A DNA stretch of 64,000 bases from Paenibacillus doosanensis (GTDB lineage Bacteria; Bacillota; Bacilli; Paenibacillales; NBRC-103111): the NCBI RefSeq assembly GCF_025060755.1, contig NZ_JANYUY010000038.1, positions 1 to 64,000 on the forward strand. Direction: 5' to 3'. Each line of letters begins with the position of its first letter. The stretch's first letter is position 1. The notes under the pieces were generated by a model. It did no database searches and was not told the origin of the DNA. It worked only from the letters and a program-made list of their open reading frames with translations. The translations under genes and the position numbers were made by a program. Positions 62,841 through 64,000 of this stretch are shown here, one piece after another.

Positions 62841-63600
62841 TTATTGAATCGTCATTGACGATTCAGAACCATCGAATAAACTGCTTGGCTGGACGAAGAA
62901 TGAAGCTTCGAGGCTCTTGTTCTCTTGCTCCGTCCCAATAAGCATGTTGCCATACTGTTGCGCTGTTTCCTTGTGAACGGAAGAGAGCACATGGCTGTAC
63001 GTATCCAAGGTGACGCGAATATCGGAATGGCCCAATATTTCCTTTACGACCTTGGGATTAATGTTACGGCTCAGCATTAGGGTAGCTTACAGTATGTCTA
63101 AGGTCATGGAATCGGATTTTTGGCACATCAGCCTTCATCATCAGGGCATAAAATGTGCGGAGCAAATTGCGGGGATTGACAGGGGTTCCAATCTTGGTTC
63201 AAACGATTAGATCATTGTTTCGAAAAAATGCTCCAGCGGCACATCTTTTCTTCTCATATTTCATTTCTGTTTCTTCAAATAGCGTAATCGTTCGAGTACT
63301 GGATTTAGTTTTTGTATTTTGATATATCTGTTACCGTCATGGCTAAGGGTTTGACGAACATAAAGCACACCTCTCTCTAAGTCCAATATATCCGATTCTC
63401 GCATCCCGGTTGTCAGCGCCAGCAGAAATGCAAGATACAGTTCATACTTCTCGCAAAGCTTGAGGAAACGTACAGACTCGTCCAAATTCCAAATGTATTT
63501 GGTCAATTTCTGAGTGCCGCGGCGCACTCGAACGTAGAGGCATAGAACTCAAAAAAGCCTTGTCCACAAGGATTTCCTGCCCTCTTTCCTTGACGTACAA
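62841..63600 (-). pseudogene. Tyrosine recombinase (integrase), decayed
   Basis: Fragments in different frames together look like one phage-type integrase. From the 5' side: 63527-63261 has FLLALTTGMRESDILDLE, with the first catalytic Arg. Then FHDLRHT around 63110 (box with His and Arg). Then 63077-62841 has LSRNINPKVVKEILGHSDIRVTLDTYSH, containing the final His and the nucleophile Tyr in DTYSH. Frameshifts and stops separate them, so it cannot make a working enzyme. The N-terminal part is hardly recognisable. Confidence 0.8.
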
Positions 63601-63615
63601 AAACCATTCCCTCCA

Positions 63616-63663
63616 CTGGCAGTGGTGAGCGGTAAGATCAGGGAGGCGATTCCCTAGGCTCCA
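63616..63663 (+). pseudogene. Decayed tRNA-Ala 3' half / right attachment site
   Basis: The stretch CTGGCAG...TGAG...TCAGG...CGAT...CCCTAGGCTCCA follows the order of the tRNA-Ala anticodon loop, variable region, T arm and acceptor, with many changes and an insertion. It looks like the displaced half of the tRNA gene at the far end of an integrated element. Confidence 0.6.
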
Positions 63664-63738
63664 TAATGTAAAATCCTTTAAACATAGGGATTTTGAAACT
63701 ACCTTCTGTTGAGTAGATAGTGGGAAACAAAAAATCTG

Positions 63739-63775
63739 ACACTAATCGCTAACATTATGGTTAGTGTTATTTTTA
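63739..63775 (+). terminator. Hairpin past the island remnant
   Basis: ACACTAA pairs with TTAGTGT, followed by ATTTTTA. Confidence 0.5.
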
Positions 63776-64000
63776 TGTCGCCTGAACTTTGAAGATATTG
63801 GCTGTATTCCTAAGGCACCATTATTGTTTAGTCTTTTCTGGTGTCGATGGTTAATGTAATAAGTTGTTGGATTGCAGTAGTCTGTCTGGACCTAACGATT
63901 GGTAAGTTTGAAGCCATTGTTGATGGATGGGTAAGAAACGTCTAAAAGAACAGCCAAATGATGAAGTGAATTTTTTCCTACGAAGATATTTCTCAATATC
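63776..64000. other. Window end, no gene recognised
   Basis: AT-rich compared with the rest of the window. No open frame, RNA gene or repeat that I can support; it may belong to the same acquired segment. Confidence 0.4.

Noticed and set aside
63010-63210. 66-codon plus-strand frame in the island remnant
   Set aside because: It is the complement of the decayed integrase region and has no ribosome site.

Overview
The window reads as a chromosomal segment of a spore-forming, GC-rich member of the Bacillales, most likely Paenibacillus or a close relative. The evidence is a small acid-soluble spore protein gene, a YtaF sporulation membrane protein gene, a RacA-like chromosome-anchoring gene, the conserved polA-mutM-ytaF-coaE...nrdR block, an S-layer-homology surface protein, strong AGGAGG-type ribosome sites, and Paenibacillus-style carbohydrate regulators (YesM/YesN pair, membrane-anchored AraC). 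No species call can be made from sequence alone.

Layout. 49-2270: a group II intron with its reverse transcriptase. 2.4-6.9 kb: two LplB/YtcP-type permeases, a lipoprotein binding protein and a GH130 phosphorylase, probably for beta-mannosides. 7.1-9.0 kb: a drug-type MFS pump and a TetR repressor with a perfect palindromic operator. 9.2-10.4 kb: a CysJ-like reductase lacking its flavodoxin domain. 10.8-22.0 kb: a membrane AraC regulator, a complete Dpp/Opp-type ABC transporter and two sulfatases, which look like one system for sulfated substrates. 22.3-29.7 kb: a PhyH-HEAT fusion, glutamate racemase, a cupin, an Asp-box/M23 peptidase, an esterase, and a haem-oxygenase-fold protein paired with a small unknown protein. 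29.8-34.2 kb (minus): an orphan sugar-binding lipoprotein and a YesM/YesN two-component pair. 34.5-39.7 kb: UlaG-like hydrolase, Gfo/Idh/MocA oxidoreductase, RacA-like protein, chemoreceptor. 39.9-44.4 kb: pstS-pstC-pstA-pstB-phoU with two Pho boxes. 44.4-46.6 kb: a lipoprotein, then an ArsR/MFS pair with twin operators. 46.9-52.4 kb: an 1856-residue S-layer-anchored beta-helix protein. 52.7-61.8 kb: EAL-GGDEF protein, HAD hydrolase, polA, mutM, ytaF, coaE, lytic transglycosylase, SASP, nrdR.

61.9-63.7 kb: tRNA-Ala(GGC) is followed by three tandem copies of a 141-143 nt sequence. Each copy starts GGGGCC, ends with the 3' end of the tRNA and has its own intrinsic terminator. After them come a decayed tyrosine-recombinase gene and a decayed tRNA-Ala 3' half. 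This is a worn integration hotspot that also carries what may be an undescribed structured-RNA family; I think it is the most interesting part of the window.

A second unexplained element is a family of roughly 180-bp imperfect palindromes at 16.1, 28.2 and 31.2 kb, with an extra half copy at 16.25 kb and a single arm at 34.3 kb. One copy lies inside the sulfatase/ABC operon directly before the ribosome site of the second permease gene. All functional statements are from recognisable motifs and family knowledge; no database search was run.
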